A stretch of DNA of 64,000 nucleotides from Mycetohabitans sp. B8 (GTDB taxonomy: Bacteria; Pseudomonadota; Gammaproteobacteria; Burkholderiales; Burkholderiaceae), in assembly GCF_021991875.1 (NCBI RefSeq), contig NZ_JAHLKR010000019.1:310001-374000 (forward strand). Direction: 5' to 3'. The first letter of the stretch is position 1. Every line of letters starts with the position of its first letter. This document shows positions 19,759 through 28,946 of the stretch, one piece after another. The notes under the pieces are model-generated. The model was given only the letters and a program-made list of their open reading frames with translations, was not told the DNA's origin and searched no databases. The position numbers and the translations under genes were made by a program.

Positions 19759-20640
19759 TTACAGCACCGACTTCAACAAGCGCCCCATCTCAGATGGGTT
19801 CTTTGTTACTTTGATGCCGCACGACTCCATGATTTCGAGCTTCGCTTCGGCAGTGTCGGCACCGCCCGAGATCAATGCGCCAGCGTGACCCATCCGCTTG
19901 CCGGGGGGCGCCGTCACACCGGCGATGAAGCCCACGACCGGCTTCTTCATGTTGTCCTTGATCCAGTACGAGGCATTCGCCTCGTCCGGGCCGCCGATTT
20001 CACCGATCATGATGACCGCGTCTGTATCCGGATCGTCGTTGAACATCTTCATCACATCGATGTGCTTCAGACCGTTGATCGGGTCGCCACCGATCCCGAC
20101 AGCCGACGATTGCCCCAGGCCAAGGGCGGTCAACTGGGCAACCGCCTCATACGTCAGCGTACCCGAACGGGAGACAACGCCAATGCGACCCTTCTTGTGG
20201 ATGTGGCCCGGCATGATGCCGATTTTCAACTCATCGGGCGTGATCACACCCGGGCAGTTTGGCCCGAGCAACAACGTTTTGCGGTTTTCGCGGCGCATCC
20301 GATCGCGCACCTCAATCATGTCCCGGACCGGAATGCCTTCGGTGATGCAGATTGCCAGGTCCAGATCGGCTTCAACTGCTTCCCAGATGGCCGCAGCGGC
20401 GCCGGCTGGCGGCACGTAGATCACCGACACGGTTGCACCGGTCTGCGCCTTGGCTTCCTTGACGCTACCGAAAATCGGAATGCCCTCGAAATCCTCACCG
20501 GCCTTCTTCGGATTCACACCCGCGACATAGGCAGCGCGGCCATTCGCGTACTCGCGGCAGGCGCGCGTGTGGAACTGGCCGGTCTTGCCGGTGATACCCT
20601 GCGTGATGACCTTCGTATCTTTATTGATCAGAATCGACAT
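19759..20640 (-). CDS. sucD: Succinyl-CoA synthetase (ADP-forming) alpha subunit
   Basis: Alpha subunit of the TCA-cycle enzyme that converts succinyl-CoA to succinate with ATP formation; it carries the phosphohistidine. The ATG at 20640 follows an AGAGGT ribosome-binding site and gives 293 residues. Visible are the CoA-binding [15 protein letters not shown] start, [10 protein letters not shown] near residue 98, [10 protein letters not shown] near residue 122, the phosphorylated His in [11 protein letters not shown] near residue 247, and the usual end [11 protein letters not shown]. It lies 86 bases after sucC and forms an operon with it. Confidence 0.97.
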   Translation of the reverse strand: MSILINKDTKVITQGITGKTGQFHTRACREYANGRAAYVAGVNPKKAGEDFEGIPIFGSVKEAKAQTGATVSVIYVPPAGAAAAIWEAVEADLDLAICITEGIPVRDMIEVRDRMRRENRKTLLLGPNCPGVITPDELKIGIMPGHIHKKGRIGVVSRSGTLTYEAVAQLTALGLGQSSAVGIGGDPINGLKHIDVMKMFNDDPDTDAVIMIGEIGGPDEANASYWIKDNMKKPVVGFIAGVTAPPGKRMGHAGALISGGADTAEAKLEIMESCGIKVTKNPSEMGRLLKSVL

Positions 20641-20726
20641 GTAATGACCTCTTTCGTTCGGCGTCGCGGCTCGCGAAGGCGCGGTGGCCACGACACCATG
20701 CGTATCCTCGAAGTGAGCGCGACGGC

Positions 20727-21893
20727 TTACTTGCCTTCGGCTGCGGCGACAACCTTCTGCGCGGCTTCTTCCATGCTGTCCGCGGAAATAATCGGCAACC
20801 CGGAGTCGGCGAGCATCTTCTTGCCGAGGTCCTCGTTGGTACCCTTCATCCGCACGACCAGCGGCACCTGCAGATGCACCGCCTTCGATGCCGCGATCAC
20901 GCCCTCGGCGATCACATCGCAACGCATAATCCCACCGAAGATGTTCACGAGGATGGCCTTCAGGTTCGGGTTCTTCAGCATGAGCTTGAACGCTTCGGTC
21001 ACCTTCTCGGTCGTCGCACCACCGCCGACGTCGAGGAAGTTCGCCGGTTCGCCGCCGAACAACTTGATCGTATCCATCGTCGCCATCGCCAGGCCAGCAC
21101 CGTTGACCAGACAGCCGATGTTGCCATCCAGGGAGATGTACGCGAGATCGAACTTCGACGCCTCAATTTCGGCCGGGTCCTCTTCGTCGAGGTCACGGTA
21201 TGCAACGATCTCCGGATGACGGAACAGCGCGTTCGAATCAAAATTGAACTTTGCGTCCAGGGCGATAACGTTGCCGTCGCCGGTCAAGATCAACGGGTTG
21301 ATTTCAGCCAGCGAAGCGTCCGTTTCCCAAAACGCCTTGTACAGTCCGTGCAGGTTCGCACGGGCCTGCGCGAGCGAGGCGTCCGGCACACCGATTTTCT
21401 TGGCAATCTCGTCTGCTTCAGCGTCTTGCAAACCCTTGGCTGGATCGACCGCAACCTTGTGGATCAGCTCGGGCGTCTTCGCGGCCACTTCCTCGATGTC
21501 CATGCCGCCTTCGCTGGAGGCCATCAGCACGACCTTTTGCGAGATGCGGTCGACGACGAGACCGACATACAGTTCCTTCTTGATGTCCGCGCCTTCTTCG
21601 ATCAGCAGCCGGTTGACCTTTTGCCCTTCGGGGCCGGTCTGGTGCGTCTTGAGTTGCATGCCGAGGATCTGGTTCGAATACTCGCGCACCTGATCAAGCG
21701 ATTTCGCGACTTTGACGCCACCGCCCTTGCCACGGCCACCAGCATGGATCTGGGCCTTCACCACCCAGACCGGGCCGCCGAGTTCCTCGGCCACCTTGAC
21801 GGCTTCATCTACCGAAAACGCGGGTTTGCCGCGCGGCACCGTGACCCCGAATTTCCGCAGGATCTCTTTACCCTGGTACTCGTGAATCTTCAT
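20727..21893 (-). CDS. sucC: Succinyl-CoA synthetase beta subunit
   Basis: ATP-grasp beta subunit of succinyl-CoA synthetase, 388 residues. It starts [17 protein letters not shown] and shows the [16 protein letters not shown] nucleotide-binding segment, EINPLI near residue 197, and the [18 protein letters not shown] and FLDVGGGA motifs of the ligase domain. An AAGGGA lies before the ATG. Seventeen bases separate it from the DUF2889 gene upstream on the same strand. Confidence 0.97.
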   Translation of the reverse strand: MKIHEYQGKEILRKFGVTVPRGKPAFSVDEAVKVAEELGGPVWVVKAQIHAGGRGKGGGVKVAKSLDQVREYSNQILGMQLKTHQTGPEGQKVNRLLIEEGADIKKELYVGLVVDRISQKVVLMASSEGGMDIEEVAAKTPELIHKVAVDPAKGLQDAEADEIAKKIGVPDASLAQARANLHGLYKAFWETDASLAEINPLILTGDGNVIALDAKFNFDSNALFRHPEIVAYRDLDEEDPAEIEASKFDLAYISLDGNIGCLVNGAGLAMATMDTIKLFGGEPANFLDVGGGATTEKVTEAFKLMLKNPNLKAILVNIFGGIMRCDVIAEGVIAASKAVHLQVPLVVRMKGTNEDLGKKMLADSGLPIISADSMEEAAQKVVAAAEGK

Positions 21894-21910
21894 GCGTGAT
21901 TCCCTTCAGT

Positions 21911-22540
21911 CTAAGAGTTGGAATGAATATCGCTGTGTGCGGCGCTTGGCGCAGCTTCGCGCACGGTAGCGCGGACTTCGCGCGGCACGTGGCCATACCA
22001 GCGCGGATAGATTGGCGTGGCTACGGGGCAGTCAAGCTTCAACGTGTGACAGCAATCAAGCTGAAACGGCATCGCGTCGCAAGTTACGCCCGTGTCCGGC
22101 GCGCTTGTCTGCGACACCTCGCCGACGCAGTTCTGGATAGCTGCGGTCGGCGATACCACGCGCAGATCGTTCAGATGCGTGCAGCCCGCGGCCCCACCAA
22201 AACGCTCAGTGGCGGCATGCCGGAGCCCGCGACGCAAGTCCAACCCAATCAATGCGCAATAGCTTGGATTGGCGTCTTCGCAATGCCCCAGATAAGAAAC
22301 CCATTCCGACGACGAGCGCGCATCGACGGCATTCATCTGACGATCAATCGTCACGCGCAGCCGAAGTTCGTGGATAGGTAGTCCGGTCGGCCTAACGCCG
22401 GTTGCGAGTTGCGTGTCACGCGCGTTGCAATCGGTCAGGCATGCTTCGATGTCCCACAAGCTGTCTTCGCGCTCGAACGTTTGCACGTCAATCGCACAGC
22501 GATGACGCACCCGACGAGGAGCAAAGGGAGGGAGCGGCAT
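21911..22540 (-). CDS. DUF2889-type conserved protein
   Basis: A 209-residue protein that I recognise as a DUF2889-like family member: it opens with LPPFAPRRVRH, has FEREDSLWDIEACLTD, a HELRLRVTID strand segment, and the FGGAAGCTHLNDL motif with Cys and His. The function is unknown. It lies between recX and sucC, a position I recall as usual in Burkholderia-like genomes. The C-terminal tail (about 40 residues, Pro/Ala-rich) is less conserved-looking. No signal peptide is visible. Confidence 0.75.
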   Translation of the reverse strand: MPLPPFAPRRVRHRCAIDVQTFEREDSLWDIEACLTDCNARDTQLATGVRPTGLPIHELRLRVTIDRQMNAVDARSSSEWVSYLGHCEDANPSYCALIGLDLRRGLRHAATERFGGAAGCTHLNDLRVVSPTAAIQNCVGEVSQTSAPDTGVTCDAMPFQLDCCHTLKLDCPVATPIYPRWYGHVPREVRATVREAAPSAAHSDIHSNS

Positions 22541-22698
22541 AGAAAGGGGGACGGCCGGATGGAAAACCCAGCGATTTTAGCATACCGGTCCGGTGGCCTA
22601 GCGACGCCCGTACGCCCACCGCGGAACGCGCTTCACCGCCAGGAACGCATATGCGCAGCACGGCACGCCGCGTGGCACAACACGGTCTGCGCGGACCG

Positions 22699-23175
22699 TC
22701 ATTCATCGCCAGCTTCGTCGTCAATCCCGCTGACGAGTCGCGAAACGACCGCGTGGGAAAAGCCGCGGGCAGCCAGGAAACGCGCCTGCTTGGCACGCTC
22801 GGCCGGCGTCTGCGCGGCATGACCTTGAAATTTCTTTTGCCACACCGCTTTCGCCCGTTCCCATTCGGTTTCCCGTAATCGATTGCCGATGTCGTCCAAT
22901 AGGTCGCCATGCAACGCGTGCCGCTTCAACTCGCCAACGATCCGGGCCGCGCCGAAGCGGGACGCACGGCGATGCACGACACTTTCGGCAAACCGGCTGT
23001 CGGACAACCAGCCGTCCCGCTCCAGTGCATCGAGAATCGGCTCGATGCTGTCGCCTTCCTGGGCGTCGCGCTTAAGCTTCGCGGCCAGTTCGGCACGGCT
23101 GTAATCTCGGCGCGATAAATACCCCAATGCGCGCCCCTTCAGGCTTGGCGCGGGGCGCGGGAACTTCGTGCGCAC
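22699..23175 (-). CDS. recX: RecA regulatory protein RecX
   Basis: Small all-helical protein (158 residues) that binds RecA filaments and limits their growth. The three-helix repeats are recognisable: ALGYLSRRDYSRAELAAKL, then ALERDGWLSDSRFAESVVHRRASRFG with the central conserved motif, and a final FLAARGFSHAVVSRLVSG repeat. It starts six bases after the recA stop, so it is expressed from the SOS-controlled recA transcript, at lower level by readthrough or weak initiation. Confidence 0.92.
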   Translation of the reverse strand: MRTKFPRPAPSLKGRALGYLSRRDYSRAELAAKLKRDAQEGDSIEPILDALERDGWLSDSRFAESVVHRRASRFGAARIVGELKRHALHGDLLDDIGNRLRETEWERAKAVWQKKFQGHAAQTPAERAKQARFLAARGFSHAVVSRLVSGIDDEAGDE

Positions 23176-23181
23176 TTCGCG

Positions 23182-24246
23182 TTACTCTTGCCCGCCCTCG
23201 GCGACTACCGCGCCGGCCGGCATCGCCACAACACCGAGCGACTCGCGGACGCGATTTTCGATCTCGCGCGCAAGGTCTGGATTTTCACGCAGGAACTCCC
23301 GCGCATTGTCCTTGCCCTGGCCGATCTTCTCGCCTTTGTAGCTATACCAGGCACCCGCCTTCTCGACGATCTTCGCCTGGACGCCAAGATCAATGATTTC
23401 ACCGTGTCGCGAAATCCCCTCGCCATACAAGATGTCGAAAATCGCCTCGCGAAACGGTGGCGACACTTTGTTTTTGACCACCTTAACCCGCGTTTCGTTA
23501 CCGATGACTTCGTCGTTCTTCTTGATCGAGCCGATCCGACGGATATCGAGCCGGACCGACGCGTAAAACTTCAACGCATTGCCACCGGTGGTGGTTTCCG
23601 GGTTGCCAAACATCACGCCGATCTTCATGCGAATCTGGTTAATAAAGATGACCAGGCAATTGGTCCGCTTGATCGTGCCGGTCAGCTTGCGCAGCGCCTG
23701 CGACATCAGCCGCGCCTGCAGGCCGGGCAGTGAATCGCCCATTTCACCTTCGATTTCGGCCTTCGGCACGAGCGCGGCCACCGAGTCGATGACGATCATG
23801 TCGATCGACCCCGAGCGCACGAGTGCATCGGCGATTTCCAGTGCCTGCTCGCCAGTATCAGGCTGAGAAATCAGCAGTTCCGACGCGTTGACGCCCAGCT
23901 TGGACGCGTACTGGACATCGAGCGCGTGTTCCGCGTCGATGAACGCGCAGGTGCCGCCGATTTTCTGCATCTCGGCGATTACCTGCAGCGTGAGCGTCGT
24001 CTTGCCGGACGATTCCGGCCCGTAAATCTCGACGACACGGCCACGCGGCAGCCCACCGACACCTAGCGCGATGTCTAGGCCGAGCGAGCCAGTCGATACG
24101 ACTTGAATGTCTTCGACTGCCTCGCCATGGCCAAGTCGCATGATCGACCCCTTACCGAACTGCTTCTCGATCTGCGACAGCGCGGCAGCCAGTGCCTTGC
24201 TCTTCTCCGCAGTCAGTCCAGCTGAGCCTTTCTTGCTTTCTTCCAT
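23182..24246 (-). CDS. recA: Recombinase RecA
   Basis: ATP-dependent strand-exchange protein and SOS co-protease. The ATG at 24246, preceded by AAAGGA, gives 354 residues; the frame runs open to 24555 but upstream residues are not RecA. Motifs: [15 protein letters not shown] start, Walker [10 protein letters not shown] near residue 70, Walker B-type VIDSVAAL, L1 and L2 DNA loops, [22 protein letters not shown], and a shortened acidic tail ending EGGQE. An SOS box lies about 120 bases upstream. Confidence 0.98.
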   Translation of the reverse strand: MEESKKGSAGLTAEKSKALAAALSQIEKQFGKGSIMRLGHGEAVEDIQVVSTGSLGLDIALGVGGLPRGRVVEIYGPESSGKTTLTLQVIAEMQKIGGTCAFIDAEHALDVQYASKLGVNASELLISQPDTGEQALEIADALVRSGSIDMIVIDSVAALVPKAEIEGEMGDSLPGLQARLMSQALRKLTGTIKRTNCLVIFINQIRMKIGVMFGNPETTTGGNALKFYASVRLDIRRIGSIKKNDEVIGNETRVKVVKNKVSPPFREAIFDILYGEGISRHGEIIDLGVQAKIVEKAGAWYSYKGEKIGQGKDNAREFLRENPDLAREIENRVRESLGVVAMPAGAVVAEGGQE

Positions 24247-24363
24247 GAATCGTCCTTTGCTATGATGAGCGGCAGTCCGTTGCCGAGGCGGCATGCCTCG
24301 CATCGCAGCCATTCCGGCCAACCCCGGATAACACCGCTGCCCGCGCCAACGCACGGCTTCGGA

Positions 24364-24383
24364 TACTGTATAAAAAAACAGTG
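24364..24383 (-). promoter_or_regulatory. LexA (SOS) box upstream of recA
   Basis: TACTGTATAAAAAAACAGTG contains CTGT and ACAG separated by exactly eight AT-rich bases, an almost ideal LexA operator as known from E. coli and most proteobacteria. It lies in the recA promoter region. Confidence 0.88.
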
Positions 24384-24567
24384 TTGTTTGCAAGCGCGAA
24401 ATACATGCGTCCTTTTTGCAACTAGCATGCCTGGTCCCGCTGCGTGCCGCGCCCCTCGGAGTAGAGTCCGTGCGTATTGCGTTGGACATTGCGTGTCGTT
24501 GCAATATGCAGATAAGGAAACGCCGAAAAGGGGGACAGGTTTGCGTCGCCGGCACTAAAACACGCCC

Positions 24568-24795
24568 GTGCGCATTTTTATTGCTGAAGATGACAGCATA
24601 CTCGCGGATGGCCTGATCCGATCATCCGCCATTCGGGCTATGCGGTCGATCACGTCAAGACGGGGTCGAGGCCGACGTTGCGCTGTCGATGCAATCGTTC
24701 GACCTGCTGATTCTTGATCTCGGACTGCCGCGCATGAGCGGGCTCGACGTATTAAGCAGGCTGCGGCAACGCAATTCCAACCGCTTTGCATCGGT
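24568..24795 (+). pseudogene. Relic of an OmpR-type response regulator (receiver domain)
   Basis: The first frame from a GTG at 24568 reads [19 protein letters not shown], the start of a receiver domain with its acidic pair. After about 24625 the match jumps frame (HSGYAVDHVK), and after about 24660 it jumps again (ALSMQSFDLLILDLGLPRMSGLDVLSRL), which includes the phosphoacceptor-Asp strand and the PxMSG motif. Homology ends near 24795, before the rest of the receiver and any DNA-binding domain. At least two frameshifts and a large 3' deletion make it non-functional. The deletion runs almost up to the tRNA-Met gene. Confidence 0.8.
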
Positions 24796-24864
24796 CGGGC
24801 TCCGAGGGGGACGTGAAAGCAGTTGACAGCGCGTCTGCTCATGTCCATAATCCGAGATTCTTTC

Positions 24865-24941
<77 letters not shown>

Positions 24942-24946
24942 AATGC

Positions 24947-24984
24947 AAAAGCCCTGTAGGTCTTTGACTTACTGGGCTTTTTCA
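24947..24984 (+). terminator. First terminator after tRNA-Met
   Basis: Arms AAAAGCCC (24947-24954) and GGGCTTTT (24974-24981) enclose a further paired segment (GTAGGTC with GACTTAC, one wobble) and a TTT loop, followed by more T residues. It starts five bases after the tRNA CCA. Confidence 0.8.
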
Positions 24985-24986
24985 AT

Positions 24987-25023
24987 AAGGGCTCTGCGGC
25001 TTCGCTGCGAGCCCTTTTCTTTT
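24987..25023 (+). terminator. Second terminator after tRNA-Met
   Basis: AAGGGCTC and GAGCCCTT arms with an inner GCGGC/GCTGC stem and a TTC loop, then TTCTTTT. It lies directly behind the first terminator, making a tandem pair. Confidence 0.8.
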
Positions 25024-25182
25024 ACCGTTACCTCGCGGTGCAAATCATCAGCTTTCGCAGGAGGAGCGAGCCAGAGTTCGGGCGCTTGTCGATGAGTTGT
25101 TGTCACGCCGACAAAAATAATTGGGGTAACGCGGCTAGGTTGTACTTATCAGCCAAGGATCAACACTCGGGGATCTGTCAAC

Positions 25183-25506
25183 ATGGGCAGCACACGCACA
25201 TGCGCCACCTTCCTCGTTCCAGAACTCACGCCCGAGCAAGAGACCACTATGAGCAGGTTGAACGCCACAAGCGATTATTTTGCCTATACGGTGGCTCGCA
25301 CTCTCGACGACCAGGCGTGGGAAGTCAATACCCGCGTTGCGAACATATACAGCGCGTTGACGGCGCGTTACTCCAGTTGCGCCGAAGCGCGCACTGCTGA
25401 AGAGGCCTGAAGCACCTGGGAACGCTCAAGCGTACCCGATCAGGCTAAGCTTGAATTTCGAAAAATTTGGGCGGCCGAATGGCTCGCCCTTCAAGCCGCC
25501 TTATAG
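25183..25506 (+). pseudogene. Hypothetical protein, frame interrupted by TGA
   Basis: An ATG at 25183 opens a frame of 75 codons ending at TGA (25408-25410). The same frame then continues for 31 more codons with plausible coding character (KLEFRKIWAAEWLALQAAL) to a TAG at 25504. This suggests a gene of about 107 codons with one nonsense change, but I recognise no family. It could equally be a real 75-residue protein. It lies in the decayed tract downstream of the tRNA. Confidence 0.35.
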
Positions 25507-25707
25507 CGCTGTCGTTGACACGGATCGGTGGGGGTCATTTGTTTTGCAATACGGTCGAGAAAACCCGAGGAACCGGGCGCGTTCCGCACTAGACACCCCG
25601 CCTCCCCCGTCACCCGGGGCCGCGATAACGCCCGAGATGAAGGCGGGACTACAGTAGGATTCGCCGGAACCTAAAGAACGTAGCAACGCGCTACATCGGG
25701 CCCAACT

Positions 25708-26184
25708 TTGAACCAGACCACTAGCGATGTCGAGGTTTTCGCGCCACGCTTTTTAAAGCAGCCGACCGTACTTTGGCTGTCAAAGCCAGGCAACAAGGTC
25801 GTCGCCCGTGATGAAAGCCTAGCCACCGCCTTGGGCTTGAAGATAGACGCATCAAAAGCGCTCCCCGACATCACCCTCATTGACCTAGGCAGCGACGACG
25901 GTGGCAGCGACATGCTTGTGGTGTTCGCCGAAGTGGTCGCATCCGATGGTCCGATCACTCGGAAGAGAAAGGTCGCCTTAACCGCGATGGCGCTAGAAGC
26001 CGAGTTTGACGAGCGACATCTCGCGTTTTTGACTGCGTACTTGGATCGATCCGGCCAACCTTTCCGTAAAAGTATTTCTGAGCTTGCGTGGGGTTCCTAT
26101 GCTTGGTACGCGTCCGAACCGGAACACCTCATGGAACTATGGACTAGCAGCTCCCGGAAGCTTTCCGCCGATACGCCCGAGTAA
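25708..26184 (+). pseudogene. Truncated BsuBI/PstI-type restriction endonuclease
   Basis: The 158-codon frame (TTG start) resembles the C-terminal catalytic domain of the BsuBI/PstI type II restriction enzyme family: FAPRF near residue 11, a K-containing loop, then PDITLIDLG, the acidic strand LVVFAEVVASDGPITRKRK where Asp, Glu and a following GPI-type motif form the active site, and a hydrophobic end with WGSYAWYASEPEHL. The N-terminal recognition domain is absent: the same frame is closed by TAG at 25681 and the preceding 300 bases show no continuous match. No cognate DNA methyltransferase is seen nearby. Family assignment is from recalled motifs. Confidence 0.6.
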
Positions 26185-26418
26185 TGCGCAAATGTGAAGG
26201 CGCGGTGCTGCAGGCGAAGAAAACGGCGACGCCCAGGTCCCCTTATTCGTAGCGCTAGTTGTCGTTCTCGCTACGCTCGGCGCGCGACTCATTCTTGCGT
26301 TGCTGAAATTTGTGCGTCCGATAGTGTCCCGCCTATATGCATGCCCGGAGCCTTCTGGGCACGGCGGAGCGCGCGGTGGATTAGGTCAAGAAACGCGTCA
26401 ACTGCGTGCCGGGCGCCG

Positions 26419-26625
26419 ACACACTGGCCGATTTGGGGCGGATTGTGCGCCTATTCGGGTGCGGGCACTCGCGCGACGGCCATCGGGTCGCGCTCCTGCC
26501 AAAGCACCGAGCGGCCCCGATGCCGATGACGTTGTTCGTCCCCCACCGCCAACCGGTATAGGCAGTTTCAAGTCTTTGCCGAACGGCTCGAGCTGCTGTT
26601 GAAACCGCGGCTGCCGCGACCTTGA
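26419..26625 (+). pseudogene. Possible relic of a LysR-type regulator C-terminus
   Basis: One frame reads PMTLFVPHRQPV up to a TAG at 26559, and the next frame continues as FQVFAERLELLLKPRLPRP to a TGA at 26623. Together they look like the last 60 residues of an LysR-family effector domain (P-H-R loop followed by the terminal F-x-x-W/RLE-helix), with one frameshift. The rest of 26185-26750 shows only unrelated short open stretches, including one hydrophobic segment near 26240-26320. Confidence 0.3.
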
Positions 26626-26751
26626 TGCCGCACCGGCCATAAGTTCATGCTTTTTCGCCATCGTACGGAACGCACGCGAGTCGGGACCGATCCTTGCTAT
26701 GCCCACACGTGCCGAGTACGGCACGTTAATCACGCTGGAGGTATCGACGGT

Positions 26752-27843
26752 ATGAACCATTCGCAAGCGCAAACAGACATCGCGCGGGCTTTATTAATCA
26801 TTTTTGTTTTGTCGCTGCTGATCGGGGGTAGCCTGTATATCATGCGTCCGTTCCTGCCCGCGCTGATCTGGGCCACGATGATCGTCGTGGCCACGTGGCC
26901 GTTGATGCGCGGCGCGCAGGCGCGGCTCGGCGGACGACGCGGCCGGGCTACTGCGTTGATGCTGGCCGCCTTGTTGGTCGTCATCGCGCTGCCACTGTAT
27001 GGCGCGGTGGTGGCCATCGCGGCCCACGCCGATACAATCCTGCAGTACGCTCGTGCGCTGCCGGATTACCGGCCCGCGCCGCCACCGGCTTGGTTGCACG
27101 AGGTGCCGCTGGTCGGCGAGCGCACCGCCTCGGCATGGCAGCGGCTCACCCACGCCGGCGTCGACGGCCTGATGGAATTCGTCGCCCCTTACGCGGACAC
27201 CGGCGCGAAATGGATGGTGTCGCACGCGACCGCGGTCGGTGGCGTACTCGTGCATCTGCTGTTGACGCTGATCCTGTGCGGGGTGTTGTACATGCATGGC
27301 GAAACGGCAGCAGGGGCCGTGCGGCGCTTTGCCTATCGCCTTGCCGACGAGCGCGGTACGGCCGCGGTGCGCCTGGCCGGCCAGGCCATCCGCGCCGTTG
27401 CGCTGGGTATCGTCGTGACCGCGGCCGTGCAATCGGCGCTGGCCGGGGTTGGACTGCTCGCCGCCGGGATACCCGGCGCGGGCATAGTATGCGCGATCAT
27501 CCTGATTCTGTGCCTGGCGCAGATCGGTCCGCTGCTGCCGTTGATCGGCGCGGCAATCTGGCTGTTCTACCAGGATGCGACTATCGCCGGGGTCGCCATG
27601 CTCATCTGGGCGTTCGTCGTTTCTAGTCTCGACAATGTCATCCGTCCGCCGCTGATCCAGCGCGGCGTGGACCTGCCGATGCTATTGGTGTTGGCCGGTG
27701 TACTCGGTGGACTGATCGCATTCGGCATCGTCGGACTGTTCATCGGACCGGTCATTCTAGCCGTCACCTATAAGCTGATGCACGCATGGATCGACGAGCA
27801 GGCCAAGGCCGTGTCCCGCCCCTATCGACAAGAACGGGCGTAG
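26752..27843 (+). CDS. AI-2E/YdiK-family membrane transporter
   Basis: A 363-residue inner-membrane protein of the AI-2E transporter (PerM/TqsA) family, which includes exporters of autoinducer-2 and ion antiporters; the substrate here is unknown. GGAGGT nine bases before the ATG at 26752 fixes the start. It has an N-terminal pair of helices (ALLIIFVLSLLIGGSLYIMRP, then ALIWATMIVVATWP), a central amphipathic periplasmic part, a C-terminal membrane block with LILCLAQIGPLLPLIGAAIW, and the family's DNVIRPPLIQRGVDLPMLLV and GLFIGPVILAV segments. An inverted repeat follows the stop. It looks intact in an otherwise decayed tract. Confidence 0.88.
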   Translation: MNHSQAQTDIARALLIIFVLSLLIGGSLYIMRPFLPALIWATMIVVATWPLMRGAQARLGGRRGRATALMLAALLVVIALPLYGAVVAIAAHADTILQYARALPDYRPAPPPAWLHEVPLVGERTASAWQRLTHAGVDGLMEFVAPYADTGAKWMVSHATAVGGVLVHLLLTLILCGVLYMHGETAAGAVRRFAYRLADERGTAAVRLAGQAIRAVALGIVVTAAVQSALAGVGLLAAGIPGAGIVCAIILILCLAQIGPLLPLIGAAIWLFYQDATIAGVAMLIWAFVVSSLDNVIRPPLIQRGVDLPMLLVLAGVLGGLIAFGIVGLFIGPVILAVTYKLMHAWIDEQAKAVSRPYRQERA

Positions 27844-27845
27844 CC

Positions 27846-27874
27846 GTAACGGCGCGGGCGACCCGCGCCGTTAC
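27846..27874 (+). terminator. Hairpin after the AI-2E family transporter gene
   Basis: A perfect 13-base inverted repeat (GTAACGGCGCGGG, loop CGA, CCCGCGCCGTTAC) lies three bases after the stop. No strong T-run follows, so it may act as a Rho-assisted or bidirectional terminator. Confidence 0.6.
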
Positions 27875-27940
27875 CCATACATTAGTCAAGTCTGTCAATT
27901 GATTTTCACATTGATTTCATATCATCGCCGGCGTTCAACC

Positions 27941-28435
27941 TAAAGGACGGCCAGCGCGCGACCGACCACATCGCGATCGACAGCGAGTGGATGCCGGTCG
28001 GCCTGAGCGCGCTGGCTGCCGCTGAACGACGAAGACCTGGCGCGCCCGGACGCGCTGGGCAATACCGCCCATGTCGACAAGATCGTCAATCTGGACAATC
28101 TGAAGTTCTCCGACAAGCTGCGCACGCTGTTCATCGGCGAAGAAGACAGCGGCATGCACGTGAACAACTTCCTGTGAACCTATAACGTTGACACCCAGAC
28201 GCTTGCGCGCATCCTGTCCACGCCAGTAGGCACCGAATCGACCGAAGTGCATGCGGCCGCCGAAATCAATGGTTGAACGTACGTGACGAGCAACGTCCAA
28301 CACGCGGATAACTGGATCGGCATTCCCAACATCGTGAAGCCGACATTGGAGCTCCTCGTGCGCGCGAACGACAAAGACGGCTATGGCGCGTCGGTCGGCT
28401 ACCTGACGGCCGACCCGGCTTTGGTCAAGCTCTAA
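27941..28435 (+). pseudogene. Decayed PhoX-type (DUF839) alkaline phosphatase fragment
   Basis: About 160 codons matching the C-terminal part of PhoX-like secreted phosphatases: DHIAIDSEWMPVGLSAL, then after a frame change near 28020 NTAHVDKIVNLDNLKFS, LRTLFIGEEDSGMHVNNFL, YNVDTQTLARILSTP, and VGYLTADPALVKL ending at TAA 28433. Two in-frame TGA codons (28175-28177 and 28274-28276) stand where the family has Trp. The N-terminal two thirds and the Tat signal are missing. It is clearly non-functional and carries both truncation and point decay. Confidence 0.75.
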
Positions 28436-28946
28436 TCGCGGGCGCGCGGCGTCGCGTGCACGCCGCACTCACGACAATGTCATCGCTGTTGCTGTTGCTG
28501 TTGCTGTTGTCAGCTAAGTTAATTCGTTTTCAGCCAAGTCAATTTACAGGCTCGCGAACGCGACAATGCCTATTGCGTGCCCGGTGGTCAGATTGGACAC
28601 GACTCAAAACCCCGCGTCACCGCAAGAACGGTCGCCATCCAACGCGCTGCCACTGTCCACGCCGGTATAAATCGAGCTCTTCGTGCCGCTTTAGATTCAG
28701 ATGTTTTGAACGGTGCTGACCGTGGTCGGGCTACCGCTAGCAATCAAGCCGCAGACGTAGCTGTCCCTCTGGCTGCCAAGATTCAACGACGCCCATTGAT
28801 CAATCCGCCTCCCCGCCTTGCGCGGAACTGCACAGTTCCCGATGTCGACGCCACCCCTTTCGCGGTTTACGGCGATGAGACCAACTGACCCGCCGCCTGT
28901 CCGACGACAAGCCTTCACGTCGCATTGTTAAGATGCAATCGGGCTA
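28436..28946. other. Non-coding tract with short repeats
   Basis: Between the PhoX relic and mntH I see no supportable gene. It contains a four-copy GCTGTT hexamer (28485-28508) and, directly after, an imperfect 20-base direct repeat beginning CAGCTAAGTTAATT at 28511 and CAGCCAAGTCAATT at 28531. Open frames on both strands near 28577-28918 show no recognisable family and may be further relic DNA. Confidence 0.5.
28485..28508. repeat. Hexanucleotide microsatellite (GCTGTT)4
   Basis: Four uninterrupted copies of GCTGTT. Tract length could vary between isolates by slippage, although it is not inside a recognisable gene. Confidence 0.8.

Noticed and set aside
18499-21219. A 906-codon plus-strand frame across the pilin 3' end, terC and sucCD
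   Set aside because: It is antisense to well-supported genes (terC, sucD, sucC), has no recognisable domain and biased His/Arg content typical of GC-rich shadow frames.
28175-28276. UGA recoded as Trp or selenocysteine in the PhoX-like frame
   Set aside because: Other genes end with TGA in tight ATGA overlaps, and the frame also has a frameshift and a missing 5' part, so decay is the simpler reading.
28577-28918. Overlapping frames on both strands between the PhoX relic and mntH
   Set aside because: Neither has a convincing start or domain; they may be relic DNA but I could not name a parent gene.
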